NCBI RefSeq assembly: GCF_022581195.2
Contig: NC_061480.1
Span: forward strand, 62,001-126,000
DNA: 64,000 nt
Source: Helicoverpa zea
Taxonomy: Eukaryota > Arthropoda > Insecta > Lepidoptera > Noctuidae
Reading direction: 5' to 3'
Below the pieces are notes generated by a model. The model saw only the letters and a program-made list of their open reading frames with translations, did no database searches and was not told where the DNA came from. Positions 9,717 to 20,545 of the stretch are shown piece after piece (the first letter of the stretch is position 1; the number at the start of each line of letters is the position of its first letter). A program made the position numbers and the translations under genes.

Positions 9717-11708
9717 ATGCACGAGGCGATGAAGCGTCACTTCACCATCGATTCACTGGGCGTAGCACCAAGGCGACCCAGCGCGGATATCGAGGCACAG
9801 GCGACTAGTATGTTAGAGAGCACATGTAAACGCCTAGAAGACGGACGGTTCGAGGCCGGCCTTCTGTGGCGCAATGGGATAACGCAGATGCCGGAAAGTT
9901 ACGTGTCCGCTTATAACCGTCTCAAAAACATCGAGCGCAAACTAGATAAAGACGCGCAGTTACGGAAGGAATACACCGCGCAAATAAACAACTTGTTAGA
10001 GAACGGTTAAGCTGAAAAGGCACCTACATGCACTGATAAACAAAACAACAAGCTATGGTACTTACCACATTTCGCAGTTACACACCCATTGAAAAAGAAA
10101 GTACGCATAGTGTTCGACGCCGCCGCCAGATCGCGCGGCGTTTGTCTTAACGACGTGTTACTGCCCGGGCCAGACTTGTTAAAATCTTTGTTCGGAGTAT
10201 TGTTAAAGTTCAGAAGAGGTCCATATGCTGTCGCAGCAGATATAAAGGAAATGTATCTTCAAGTACGCATAAAAGAAGAAGACCGCGACAGCCTTCGTTT
10301 TCTTTGGCGGGGCGATAAACGCGATATAACGCCCACGCAATATAGAATGACGTCGGTTGTGTTCGGAGCGACGTCATCGCCGAGCACAGCTATTTATGTA
10401 AAGAATAAAAACGCGCTAGAATGCGCTACCGAATACCCCGCCGCGGCTAAAGCTATCGTTAATAATCATTACATGGATGACTACCTACACAGCTTCCACT
10501 CTGAAGAAGACTTGATAACGATAACAAGGCAGGTAGACGCTATACATAAACGAGCACATTTCGAGCTGCGCGGCTGGGCTTCGAATCGACCGGGGCTTCT
10601 GCATGAGCTAATCGACACGAACAGCGCTGTAAAAACGGAAGTGGACCTGGGTGAGAAGGAAGAAAAGACGCTGGGTCTGCGCTGGTTTACAACTTCAGAC
10701 AAATTAGGTTTCAGGGCTAACCTGCGCAACACACCGCAGGACATAGCGTCGGGCATACGCACGCCCACTAAGAGAGAGGTAACCAGCGCAGTCATGTCGA
10801 CCTTCGACCCACTAGGATTAGCGTCTCCTGTTTTGATACAAGGGAAAAAACTGTTACAAGACATATGGTGCAGCGGAGTATCATGGGACCAGCAGATCGA
10901 GGATCGAGAGGACGTTGCCTGGAGAAGGTACCTGCAAGACGTGAAGGTTCTACAGGACTTACAGATTCCCAGGTGCCTGGCGCCACACTGCACAGAGGGG
11001 GAGCTGCATACGTTCACAGATGCAAGTGAGCAGGCGTATGCAGCCGCAGTGTATTGGCGGACCAGTGCTGCAGACGGCAGAAACCACACGCGGCTGGTGG
11101 CGGCTAAAGTCAGAGTGACACCGTTGAAACCCGTGTCGGTACCGAGGCTAGAACTGCAGGCGGCACTACTTGGGAGCAGGTTAGCGCGCTCGATAGAGGA
11201 AGAATTAGACTTACAAGTCAAACGAAAAGTCTACTGGACGGACTCCAGCGTAGTACTATCTTGGATCAAGGCGGACCCGAGGACTTTCAAAACATTCGTC
11301 GCACACCGGCTGGCAGAAATAGATGACTTGACGCGCCCGCAAGAGTGGCGCTGGGTGCCGAAGGCGCTCAACCCGGCCGACGATGCGACACGTGGTGTAC
11401 CAGAAGATTTTAACGCTAACAAAAGATGGTTCACAGGTCCCAGCTTCCTAACTCTAGGTGAAGACGACTGGCCGGCCAGGCGGTCGTTCAAGGCCGAGCC
11501 GACCGGTGAAGAGAAGGCGAGCGACGTGGTGGCGCGGTGCAGAGTCGCGCACGCTACGCCCGACCCGGTGCGCTTTAGCGCCTGGACGCGCTTGCTGTGC
11601 AGGCGCCGCGTGCATGTGCACGCCTGCCGTGACGCAAACCGCACTAGACGCCACATTGAACGAGCGTCAACCAAAGAGGAGGTACTACACACTCCTCCTG
11701 AAAGCTGA
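9717..11708 (+). pseudogene. Pao-type pol fragment (RT and RNase H) with one nonsense codon
   Basis: One reading frame runs through 9717-11708 and is broken only by TAA at 10008-10010, where related proteins carry ENGYAEKAP. It contains the segment before the RT (MHEAMKRHFTIDSLG), RT motifs RIVFDAAARS and YMDDYLHS, the connection TFDPLGLASPV, and RNase H FTDASEQAYAAAVYW. Gag, protease and integrase are missing. The last ~25 codons no longer resemble pol. It is a different subfamily from the intact BEL, with GC-richer codons. No LTR was found, and 9496-9716 upstream shows nothing recognisable. Confidence 0.85.
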
Positions 11709-11739
11709 GCACGTCGTCAATAACAACTATAGCAATGGA

Positions 11740-12366
11740 AGTCAAACTCAGCGCCACTACTAGATGCCCTGGGGGAAGAAAACCAAACGGAAAACCTAGA
11801 GCTGTACAAAACCGAAGAACAAACTGAACGAGTACTGGGAGTCATCTGGAAAATGAAGTCAGACGAGCTGACTTTCAACCTGAACATCACTAGAATACCT
11901 ACAACACTCGTCGATGGGAAACGACCGACTAAACAAGAAGTCTTACGCATCGTGATGCCACTCTTCGATCCGCTGGTTCGCTTCGCCTGTCACTATCCGG
12001 GCAAAATAGCTGCTACAAGAAGTCTGGCCGAGGCACTGCATAGACGACTAGAAGATCTGGCCGAGCAGTGGGAGTCGAGGATGAAACATCTGAAAAGTCT
12101 CCACGATGTAACCATACCACGACGCTACCTGAATTACAGCGACGCCTCCACGCTCGAGCTCCATGTGTTTAGCGACGCCAGCGAGGAGGGCAGTGACCTC
12201 CGACGACGAAATCGGCTTATCTCTTATCATGGCCAAAGCGAGAGTGGCGCCACTAAAGCTCACGAGTATACTAAGACTGGAACTACAAGCCGCCGTCATA
12301 TTAGCGCCGTTAATCGAACGATGTCGAAACTTTACCGTAACGAGAGCCATTAGGGGTTTTTCATAG
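11740..12366 (+). pseudogene. Second Pao-type pol fragment (RT thumb to RNase H), frameshifted
   Basis: This starts about 30 bp after the first fragment and repeats the same region of pol from a different copy: LGVIWKMKSDEL, a degraded MPLFDPLV in place of FDPLGLASP, IPRRYL, and the RNase H motif HVFSDASEEG. The frame breaks after about 12185 and continues elsewhere with AKARVAPLKL and RLELQAAV to a stop at about 12366. Two overlapping pol parts in tandem imply a rearranged or nested element. Confidence 0.75.
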
Positions 12367-12536
12367 TTTAAAAATAGAAGGGGTGATATTTTAAGGGTGG
12401 GTTTTCTGTATATTGTAAAGGAAACTGGGTTGCACAGGATAGGCATAGCTGGAACATAGTAAATTGTGTCAAATCACCCGAAAACCGCCCCAAAAGATTT
12501 TCCATACATTTGGCCTCAAGAATGTCCCGCGCTCCT

Positions 12537-12610
12537 ATTGGCTGGCGCGCGCGACCATCTTGTTGCGCGCGCGTTGATTGGTCGCGCATACATCGGTCCA
12601 GTCTATATAA
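12537..12610 (+). promoter_or_regulatory. Candidate TATA/CCAAT promoter
   Basis: ATTGG (an inverted CCAAT box) occurs at 12537-12541 and 12577-12581, in a region rich in GCGCGC, followed by TATATAA at 12604-12610. The first good ATG downstream is the LINE ORF1 start at 12837. Jockey-type LINEs normally use internal promoters, so this could be an unrelated promoter or LTR remnant. The stretch 12367-12536 holds nothing recognisable. Confidence 0.35.
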
Positions 12611-12836
12611 TGGGAGCATATTTTTTTCCGCTCCCCGGAGGATCGGCCCGTTCGCCGCGTAGAGTACTCGCAATCGCTGAGGAAGCCGCACGGACCCACC
12701 CAAGCTCGGAGCCACCCGGATTCATTTCGGCATTTGTCCGCAGGTGCCGAAGTGCCGGGAGGCGCCACCATCGCCATCCAGTGCTCTGCTGGAGCACCGA
12801 TGGTCGCGGAGGCGAACGCCCCATCAAGAAATCAAC

Positions 12837-14528
12837 ATGCCGAAGCCGGGAGTTCGCGACTCGCCCCCCGCGGGCCCCTCTACACCTGCCGCCGCCACCC
12901 CGGCGCACCCGACGCTGTGCTACAAGCGGACGGTGACGCCGCAGCGGCTGTGGTTCGCTTCAAATTTCTCCCCCCCACCGCCGCGGACCTCTGCGCAGGA
13001 CTCACCGGCGGCCATGCCGGGAAGTTTCTCGCGCAGTGGGTCGGAGATGTCGGTGGCATCGGGGGAGTACTCCTCACTAAGGGACCAGTCGCCGCCCTAC
13101 CTGGAGGACGCCTCGGACCAGGAGGAAGAAGAAGGCGTCGAGCCGAGGACCCAGCCCGAGAGGGCACAGCGCCGCCAGCGCAGCCCGGACGACGACGACG
13201 ATGCCGCCGCGGAGGGTGAGTACCCCAAGCGTTATTGTGTGCAGGCCCCGCAGCCATCCTTCGCGGAGATGGCACGCCGCACCACGCCCCCGAGGGACAC
13301 CGCCGCCGCCACCGCCACTGCCAACGACACCACTACCACTGCCACAGCAGCAGCCCCCCCAAAAAAGAAGCCTCGCTACCCGCCGCTGGTAGTCGAGAAG
13401 ATGCCTGACTGGGCCGCCCATTTCCGGGTGCTCAGGGACAGGCTGGGCTTCCCTCCCCACGCGCGCCCCTACCAAGCCGGGGTGCGCTTCAGCCCGGAGT
13501 CGGAGGACGAATACAGGGTGGTCCAGCGGTACCTGAACACCCTAGAAGGAGAGTGCGGCCTATCCTGGTTCGCCTACTCGCTGCCAGCGGAGCGCAACCT
13601 GAAGGTGGCCATAAGGGGGCTGCCTGCCGACACGGACCCTGCCGACATCGAGGAGGAGCTGCGCGAGTTGGGATACCAGCCGGAGTACGTCCGCCACATC
13701 AAGGCGCGACGCGGAAGACCCGGCTGCGTATTCCACGCGATCCTAAAGAAGACGCCCAACATTAGGGCCATCTATGACACCGCCGTGTTGCTCAACATGC
13801 GCGGTGTCAAGATAGAGGCGTGGCGTGGAAAACGCGGACCGGCCCAGTGCCACCGATGCCAGCAGTTCCGGCACAGCTCGCACAACTGCCACCGCCCGCT
13901 CGCCTGCGTACGTTGCGGCGAGGGCCATCACGCACGCGACTGCCCCCGGCCCCGGGAGGAGCCCGCAACGTGCGCCAACTGTGGCGGGGAGCACCCAGCG
14001 TGCAGCATCAGATGCCCCGTATACAAGGAGGAAGCCAAGGTGAGGCGGGCGGGTACCGTCGCCATCACCGCCCCTCTACGCCGGCCGGACGCACCGCGAC
14101 ACACGGACGCGGAGCGGCCGCTAGAGGCGGACGCCACCACCACCTTGATGGCGGCGGCGAACAGCCGAATTGGGCCGCGACGCAGGAGGCGCGGCGGCAG
14201 GAGAGGAAAGAAGCCTCAAGGAACCGCCGCGCCCCCGCCTCAGTCCCGGACACAGACGCAGCCACCAGAAGCCGTCCCAGAGCAGGAGATGGCACCACGC
14301 AGACGCCGGGCAACGCGGCGCGCTGAGGCAGTGGAGGCACAGGAGCTGCCCCCGGCGCCGCTCGAGCCCGCATGCCCACAACCGCTGCAGCAGCGCGACG
14401 CCGCGCGCCCCCGCCGGCGGCCGCCGCCACCGCCGGCCGACACCAGCGACTCCAGCGGCCAAAGCCGGACCGGCCCGGGCGATACATTTCCTTCTCGGCG
14501 TGATCAGGGCACTCCGGGAAGGAGCTAG
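12837..14528 (+). CDS. LINE ORF1 (gag-like nucleic-acid-binding protein), frameshifted near the end
   Basis: The ATG at 12837 is preferred because it is the first AUG in frame with a good context (A at -3). It would give 563 residues. The N-terminal half is acidic, proline- and alanine-rich. A region near residues 225-330 (KVAIRGLPADTDPADIEEEL) matches the PRE_C2HC domain that precedes zinc knuckles in Jockey ORF1. Three CCHC knuckles follow at about 341-400 (CHRCQQFRHSSHNC, CVRCGEGHHARDC, CANCGGEHPACSIRC). The C-terminus ends at 14528 in this frame, but a neighbouring frame carries the more family-like ending (LREGASPEEAVLDGL) up to 14583, so a one-base shift probably occurred between about 14380 and 14490. 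Confidence 0.75.
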   Translation: MPKPGVRDSPPAGPSTPAAATPAHPTLCYKRTVTPQRLWFASNFSPPPPRTSAQDSPAAMPGSFSRSGSEMSVASGEYSSLRDQSPPYLEDASDQEEEEGVEPRTQPERAQRRQRSPDDDDDAAAEGEYPKRYCVQAPQPSFAEMARRTTPPRDTAAATATANDTTTTATAAAPPKKKPRYPPLVVEKMPDWAAHFRVLRDRLGFPPHARPYQAGVRFSPESEDEYRVVQRYLNTLEGECGLSWFAYSLPAERNLKVAIRGLPADTDPADIEEELRELGYQPEYVRHIKARRGRPGCVFHAILKKTPNIRAIYDTAVLLNMRGVKIEAWRGKRGPAQCHRCQQFRHSSHNCHRPLACVRCGEGHHARDCPRPREEPATCANCGGEHPACSIRCPVYKEEAKVRRAGTVAITAPLRRPDAPRHTDAERPLEADATTTLMAAANSRIGPRRRRRGGRRGKKPQGTAAPPPQSRTQTQPPEAVPEQEMAPRRRRATRRAEAVEAQELPPAPLEPACPQPLQQRDAARPRRRPPPPPADTSDSSGQSRTGPGDTFPSRRDQGTPGRS

Positions 14529-14582
14529 CCCCGAAGAAGCGGTCCTCGACGGCCTGACGGCAGTGCTTGCGGTAAAAATTTA

Positions 14583-15339
14583 GTATCGTTTGGCAGGCGG
14601 AGGGGGAGGAAAAGGGGGGGAGGGTGTTGGGGGGCTCCACCCCTATCCTCTGGTACCACTCCCGTTACAAGGTAACGCATAATTTTTGAGAAAAATAGAT
14701 ATTTGTAACCTAACCTCAAAACACTATAATCACCCACTACGGTCGGAAAATTAAGTGCAAGTACTTCTAATCAATACGAACAAAGGCAAAGTCGACGGAG
14801 CCCCGCTACGCGGGGCTCCTACTTCTGGGTGGTTTAAAAAAAAATAACCACGAAGGGAATGGCGGGGTCTTGCAGACCCCGCCATCCCCTTCGAACCTAA
14901 CCTATCCGAGTCGGGGGTGCCCTAAGTCGCGAGCTCGCTTCGCTCGCTCGTGCATACTAAGAGAAATAAGATGTTATTTGAAATAACATCATAGTACATT
15001 GACGCAACTCGAAGAGAAACGGAATGACAGCTAATCACAAATGACACTTAACGCAAAAACCAGAGACATTTATTTATTTTTTGCGTTCCTTTTCACGGAT
15101 TTGTACACCACAGACGATATACTAAAACACATTCGGTTGTCGATCGCCCATTTTAACGTTCCGTTTCACCGAATAACGTTGACATTACGCGTTTTATCTG
15201 ATTTGAGGTTAGAAACATTTTTTGTAAATTTCTCGAAAAATATCCATTACCTTGTAACAAGAGTGGTAGCGTTATAATCGGAGACCCACCCTCTACCAGA
15301 TTTAACCACTTTTAGCCCCGTCCGCCTGCCAAACGATAC
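14583..15339. mobile_element. Non-autonomous DNA transposon with long TIRs, inserted at ORF1/ORF2 border
   Basis: A 757-bp element. Ends are GTATCGTTTGGCAGGCGG and its reverse complement, and the inverted similarity continues imperfectly for about 160 bp. TA lies on both sides (14581-14582, 15340-15341). With the element and one TA removed, ORF1 closes with TAA about 25 bases before the ORF2 ATG, which supports these borders. The interior holds two strong hairpins (14797-14819 and 14851-14893). No transposase is present. Confidence 0.7.
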
Positions 15340-15367
15340 TAAAGCCAACCCGTGCTTGCCCTTTACA

Positions 15368-16423
15368 ATGGCTAGGCCGTTGAGGATCCTACACTGGAAC
15401 GGCCGCGGCCTCCGGAAGAAGGTCGCACCACTTCGCCATCTCCTGCAACAGCAAGACATCGACGTGGCGCTCATCAACGAGACACACCTGGGACCAGCGG
15501 ATCGGACGCGGTTCCCGGGTTACATCGTCTACAGACAGGATGAAGAATCGTCATTCCTGCATCGGTACCGTGGTCTGGCAGTACTGGTGAAGAGAAGAGT
15601 CGTCCATCAGCAGTTAGCCCCTATACAGCCTGCTTCCCTGTACACGCTGGGAGTTCAAGTGCACGTGGCCGGCGAGGACGTCGACCTTTACGCGTGCTAC
15701 AAGCCGCCCGCGACCCGCCTAGAACACGCGGAGTTGCGGGCCCACCTGCCGCCGCACGCACCAAGGCCGGCGCTCATTGCCGGCGACCTGAACTGCAAGC
15801 ACCCAGCGTGGAACAGCGTTCAGTCGAACCTAGAGGGACGACGGCTCTTCGCGGACTCAGAAGCCCACGGGTACACGGTGTCCGGCCCAGAAGTGCCCAC
15901 CCACTACCCGGACCATGCCCTTTACACCCCGGACGTCCTGGACATTGTGGTCCACAGTGGGCTCACATGCCAGATCACACAGCAAGTCTTGGACGACGAG
16001 ATGCAGTCCGACCACCATCCTGTAATCGTCGTCCTTTCAGGAATGCCGACCAGACAGCGCCTAGGAGCGCCACGTCGGAAAATCAACTGGGACGCCTTTA
16101 CAAACAAACTAGAGATCACCACGCCGACTCGGCGTATCGTCTCCCCCGCGGACGTGGACGGTCTGGCTGAAGAGGTCACCGTTTGCATCCAGAGCGCCTT
16201 AGATGAGGCGACAACTACGAGTCCGCAGGGGGCAACCGCCTACCCCCCCCTGCCGTGCCACCTGCAAGCGTTGATCGCCCAGAAGAGGCGCCTACGCAAA
16301 CGGTGGCAAATAACGAGATGCCCGACGGAGAAGGCCGTCGTAACCGCGGCCCGCGACGACCCGCCCGCGCCCCGCACACCGCCCGCTCGCACCGCGTCTC
16401 TGCGTGCGCCGATCTCGCCGTAG
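15368..16423 (+). pseudogene. LINE ORF2, AP-endonuclease domain only
   Basis: Starts at ATG 15368 (ACAATGGCT). It encodes an apurinic-like endonuclease: LHWNGRGL, INETHLG, GDLNCKHPAWNS and QSDHHPVIV mark the catalytic motifs in order within about 225 residues. The endonuclease nicks target DNA to prime reverse transcription. After about 16340 the frame departs from family-like sequence, and the element is cut before the reverse transcriptase, so the product cannot retrotranspose. Confidence 0.8.
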
Positions 16424-16433
16424 CTGCAAGGGA

Positions 16434-16562
16434 CGCCCCGCCCCCTGCTACGAACTGCACGTAGCGCTACACCGTAGTGCTACGTCGTAGTCTAGTAAAG
16501 GGCTTATTAGTTGAAGTTGCCTTTTTCAAGGCAACTGATACTAAGTGTTTCTTATAACATAC
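16434..16562 (+). repeat. Dispersed repeat (also inverted at 24705-24832)
   Basis: Shares CCCCGCCCCCTGCTACG, CTACGTCGTAGTCT and GTTGAAGTTGCCTTTTT with the reverse complement of 24705-24832; part also lies at 2410-2462. It contains the hairpin GTTGCCTTTTTCAAGGCAAC. Class unknown. Confidence 0.5.
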
Positions 16563-17184
16563 GACGTCTAATAATTAGATTAGCCCCCTCAGGGTAAATC
16601 CACAGTTTCGTGGTTCCCGGGTGGAAACCTAACGGTGCCAACGACCCCGGGAGGGTGCAGACCCACCGCACCCGCCGAACCCCTTCAGGGCTAGGCAGCC
16701 AGGTGGAAGGACCTGCGAAGCGGCCTTGGGGGGCCCCCTAGTCGCCAGCAGTGCTCTTTTACCCCCGTTTGTCCACAGCCGCACCCGGGACGGTTGGGTG
16801 TCTCTACCCCAACGGCCCGGTTCGGTCGCAAGACCCATAGGGACCCACTGGGCATTAAGATTACCAGCGGGCTTACAAGCTTAGGGCTCACAGTAGGTAC
16901 TCACCTCCCTGACCACACCCGTCAGGGAGGGTACACATCCCCAGGAGATCCCACCTGGGGAGTTAGGTTAGTGGCCCTTCAGGCCGAAGGACACTTGTCA
17001 GCTCAGCTAGCGAGTTTGTTTGTGTTTTTCTTCTCGCTAGCGCAGCGCTAGGAAAAACACGAGGGAGGGCGCCTTTGGGGAAGTGTCCGCTCGAGGAGCT
17101 CACGTTTAACGTGTCTCCTCGGGGCATAGGTAGGTTAGCTACCCCAACCCCCCCCACCCCATCCTGTGTATCAAGTAGTTAATT

Positions 17185-18826
17185 ATGACGCAAGACGTAA
17201 TTAACTACATCCTGGAGGTCGTGGCGAAGGACGCCGACCTCCAAAGGCGTTATGGCGCAAGACTGGCCTCCCTTCAGGAGTCAGTTGAGTGCGCCAACGC
17301 TCTATCCGACGCGGGCGCCCGCTCCCGCTCCGGCTCACGCTCCCGATCCCCACTCACCACGAGTGGAAACTCGTCATCCGAGGACGAGTTTCAATTAGTA
17401 GAGAGGGGCAAGAGGAGGAAGGGGAAGAGATCGAAGGGGTCAAAAGCCCCTAAGGCCTCTCCCCCCTCTCCCCCTCCCCCCCCTCAGCCACTTCAAGCGG
17501 TTTACAGACCGCCTTCCCCCCGTCCATCTAGGCCGGTCAGCCCTATGGCTGACTCTCCGGCCAGTCCAATGGCTGACTCTCCGGCCTCCCCTCTCCCCCC
17601 TCGTCGCCGATGGCCCCTCGTGCGGCCCGCCCAATCCAACCGCCTACGTCATCAGCTAGGAAGCTGAAAGCCCCCCCCCCCCCCCTGTACATACAGGACA
17701 AATCGAAATGGACCGAAGTGTCCAAATTCTGCGCGGAGCGCAGAATCAATTACACATCGGCCAGATCCACGGCCCAAGGGATCCGAGTTCAGGTCCCATC
17801 CACTACCGATTTCCGCGATCTATCTCGCGAACTTCGTGGAAGGCAAATCGCCTTCCACACATACTCCCTGCCGGAGGATATCCCGGTAAGGGTTGTCATC
17901 AGACGAGTCCCTAGGGAGATCTCCACCGAGGAGATCCTCCAAGACCTCCAGGCCCAGAGCATCCCGGCCTTGAAAGTGCACCGCCTACACAAGGCGCGCG
18001 GGGGTGACCAGTACGACATGGTACTGGTCATTTGTGAGCAGACCACCGGCCCACACCCCATATTTAAGATAAAATCGATCTGCTCGCTCACGGGCATTAA
18101 GGTCGAAAAGCCCTACAAGTCCTCAATAGTAGGACAATGCCATAGATGCCAGCTGTATGGTCACAGCCAAGGCAATTGTTTCGCCCCGCACAGGTGCGTT
18201 AAGTGCCTAGGGGCCCATTCCACGGCGGACTGCCCCCGCCCCAAAGATGTCACGCAATGCACGGAGCCTCCAAGCTGCGTGCTTTGCGGCCAAGCGGGTC
18301 ACCCCGCCAATTACAGGGGCTGTCCGAAAGCCCCCAAGTTAGCCCAAAGGAGGCTGGCCAAACGCCACAGCGCGCGGCAACAGAGGGAGAGTCCTTCGGT
18401 GAAGGCCTCCCAACCCCCCCCGCCAGACTCAGCCCACAGAGACCGTCTCCATGGAACGCTCTCAATCACCAGAGAGCCTTCCCCTCCCTGCGTCCCACTG
18501 CAACCCCATCCATCCCGGGGTTAATGGACACCGCTGTCCCTCCCCCAGTTGCAGTTACCACTCCAACCTTGGTCGAGCGGAGAACCACCCCCGCCCCGAC
18601 ACCCATTGCACAAGCCCCAGGCCCAGTGCGCAATTCCCCTGCCCCCCCCAACGGGGAACGGGCAATAGATGTAATTTTCAACGCCTACAGAGCGTTTTTC
18701 ACCCCTGCCGCCGATCGCATGGCGGCGGAAGTCAAGGCCGCGGGCAACAATGCCCAAAAACTTCTCGAAATTCTGGGTAGATACCCAGACATTGAACGGG
18801 CCCTAGGGGCACTAAATTACGACTAA
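17185..18826 (+). pseudogene. LINE ORF1 (PRE_C2HC plus zinc knuckles), two frameshifts
   Basis: Starts at ATG 17185 (MTQDVINYILEVVAKD). The first frame ends at 17667, the second runs through to about 18420, and the third ends at TAA 18824-18826. Both breaks lie near C runs (about 17590-17605 and 18408-18425). Across the frames can be seen an SR-rich stretch, a proline-rich stretch with the repeated unit MADSPASP, a PRE_C2HC region (VVIRRVPREISTEEIL), and three knuckles (CHRCQLYGHSQGNC, CVKCLGAHSTADC, CVLCGQAGHPANYRGC). The conserved tail AAEVKAAGNNAQKLLEILG recurs inverted near 25750. The homopolymer position of both breaks leaves sequencing error possible. Confidence 0.8.
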
Positions 18827-18827
18827 T

Positions 18828-19313
18828 ATGGATAGGTTCCATACAAAGTCGTGTTTCAAACCGCGTTCCCTAAAATTGGCCTACTTCAATGCAAATAGCA
18901 TGAATGACAAGAAGGAGGAGATCGCAAACTTCCTTTGCGATCACCAAATTGACGTCTTCCTTATCCAGGAAACCTTTCTAAAACCTCATAACCGCGACCC
19001 CAGAATTGCTAACTACAGTCTAGTGCGCAATGATCGGTCGCGCGGTCCAGGCGGAGGCACTCTTATCTACTATAAGAATTCTCTGCACTGCATTCGATTA
19101 GACCCACCAGTCCTAGAATCAACTCTAGAAGTATCTCTATGCCGGCTAGGCATGACAAACCACCCGCCAGTGACAATTGTCTCTGCGTACATGGCTCCAA
19201 AAAAAGGGGCGACGGAAGATCACTCCCTACTCACAAAAGACCTCACCACCCTCTTCGGCCAGAGCAACTCTGTTATCATAGCAGGGGACCTCAACGCCAA
19301 ACACCCAGCCTGA
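18828..19313 (+). pseudogene. LINE ORF2 N-terminal endonuclease piece with nonsense codon
   Basis: The ATG at 18828 lies one base after the ORF1 stop (TAATATG). It shows the start of the AP-endonuclease: LAYFNANSM, LIQETFL and IIAGDLNAKHPA, followed by TGA at 19311-19313 where the family has tryptophan. About 30 more codons remain before the join to the 3' end, so domains for target nicking and reverse transcription are missing. Confidence 0.8.
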
Positions 19314-19500
19314 AACAGCAGACTGGCTACATTCAGAGGACCCTCGTCGAAAGCATCCCCGCCAGCAACCCTACACGTCGGAAACACACACGCCTACAAT
19401 CCTACAGTCCACAAGCTCTTCACTAGGCATCCACAGGGAATTTGACCGGTTAAGCAGTCAACAGCCTCCTAGGCTGAACTGCGAGATGCCATTGAAAAGA

Positions 19501-20082
19501 AAAAAGGTGATCCGGCATTCCGAATCCAGCTGCACTCAAGAGAACAAGAAAATAAAGGAAGAGAAAAGGAACCCCTGAAGTGTTGTTGTCTGCACTCTCG
19601 TCGAACAGCATCCCCCGCCAGCAACCCTATTCGTCGGATACACACATCAGCAATCATACAGTCCACAAGCCCTACGCCTTACTCTTCCTCAATCGTCGGC
19701 CAATGCCACAGATGCCAGCATTCAAATCATTTAAATAGTTAAGTCTCTCATATCCATGAGCTTACTTCAGACCATAGGTCAGTCAAACTATAACTACTAA
19801 ACTATATTATTAAAAGAGCTAAACCAGCAGTCGGCAGGCAACCTCTCAAGCTCAAGAATAAACAACAAGAATGTACACCAGTATAGTTTATGTGTCAAGT
19901 ACAGTTTTACATTTTTGTGAATAGTTTTAAGAAATAAATTATATTTTTTGTTGATTCTATATTTTTTTTACTATTGCATTTTAATCTTAGCTATAAGCTT
20001 AGTAAAGCTTTTTATAAGCGTTTTGGTGTTAACTGTGAGCTTCTTATCTTATGAATAAATGAATGTGAATAAAAAAAAACTC
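19501..20082. other. No gene; duplicated LINE scraps and AT-rich DNA
   Basis: Positions about 19590-19672 repeat 19345-19420 in direct orientation (GCATCCCCCGCCAGCAACCCTA). A piece of the ORF1 knuckle (CAATGCCACAGATGCCAG) lies near 19700. The rest is AT-rich with no supportable frame. Confidence 0.4.
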
Positions 20083-20545
20083 TTCTGGAGGTCGTGGCGA
20101 AAGACGCCGACCTCCAAAAGCGCTACGGCGCTAAGCTGGCCTCACTCCGGGAGTCAGTGGACTAGTGGAATGCGCTGTTAGACGCGAGTGAGAGCGCTCG
20201 GATCTAAGGCCAGATCCCCCCTCACCACATCCAATGAGTTGTCCTCCGAGGACGACTTCGAATTAGTGGCAAAAGGAAAGAAGAATGAGGGGAGGAAGTC
20301 CATAGGGACTAAGGCGCGTACTCTCCAATCTGCAGTCAATACCTCATCTGACTGGTTCAGGAAGTGGAGAATAGAAGTGAATCCGGACAAAACCCCGTCA
20401 TCTCCATCGAATGCTGGTACTGCACAATAAATACTTCCGCAGGATAACCGGTGCGCCCTTCTACGTTCGTAACGAAATGTTACACGTTAATCTCAGAGTG
20501 CCTACCGTGGCGCAATTCCTCTAACGCCTTACCAAGCGGGGTTTG
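20083..20545 (+). mobile_element. Internally deleted Jockey-like LINE scrap
   Basis: An ORF1 N-terminus (LEVVAKDADLQKRYGAKLA, to about 20330) joins directly to the RT thumb (SDWFRKWRIEVNPDKT), then to the ORF2 end (LHNKYFRRITGAPFYV, RVPTVAQF). Several kilobases of the element are missing between these parts. Confidence 0.75.

Larger units (their letters stand above)
12640..16433 (+). mobile_element. GC-rich Jockey-clade LINE, 3' truncated and split by a DNA transposon
   Basis: ORF1 with three zinc knuckles and the endonuclease half of ORF2 are present, separated by an inserted DNA transposon at 14583-15339. The reverse transcriptase and 3' end are missing; sequence after about 16433 is another repeat. 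The 5' border is not defined. Codon use is much GC-richer than in the neighbouring LINE at 16590. Confidence 0.75.
16590..19500 (+). mobile_element. Jockey-like LINE copy with 5' UTR, broken ORF1, internally deleted ORF2
   Basis: The 5' UTR (about 16590-17184) matches the inverted copy at 1585-1173 and resembles 49645-49978. ORF1 and the first 160 codons of ORF2 follow. Soon after a nonsense codon the sequence joins the family 3' end (19425-19492), so nearly all of the endonuclease/RT is deleted. The 3' tail is A-rich (GAAAAGAAAAAAGG) rather than pure A. Confidence 0.8.

Noticed and set aside
10481..11221. 246-codon minus-strand protein
   Set aside because: It is the shadow of the Pao RT/RNase H frame on the plus strand; no independent motif.
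12744..12836. ORF1 start at GTG 12744
   Set aside because: A non-AUG start is unlikely in an animal LINE; the ATG at 12837 has a good context.
12734..13475. Several long open frames in both strands around the GC-rich ORF1
   Set aside because: High GC lowers stop frequency; only the frame with PRE_C2HC and zinc knuckles has family features.
14797..14893. Bacterial rho-independent terminators
   Set aside because: The hairpins are strong but sit inside a TA-flanked eukaryotic DNA transposon within a LINE.
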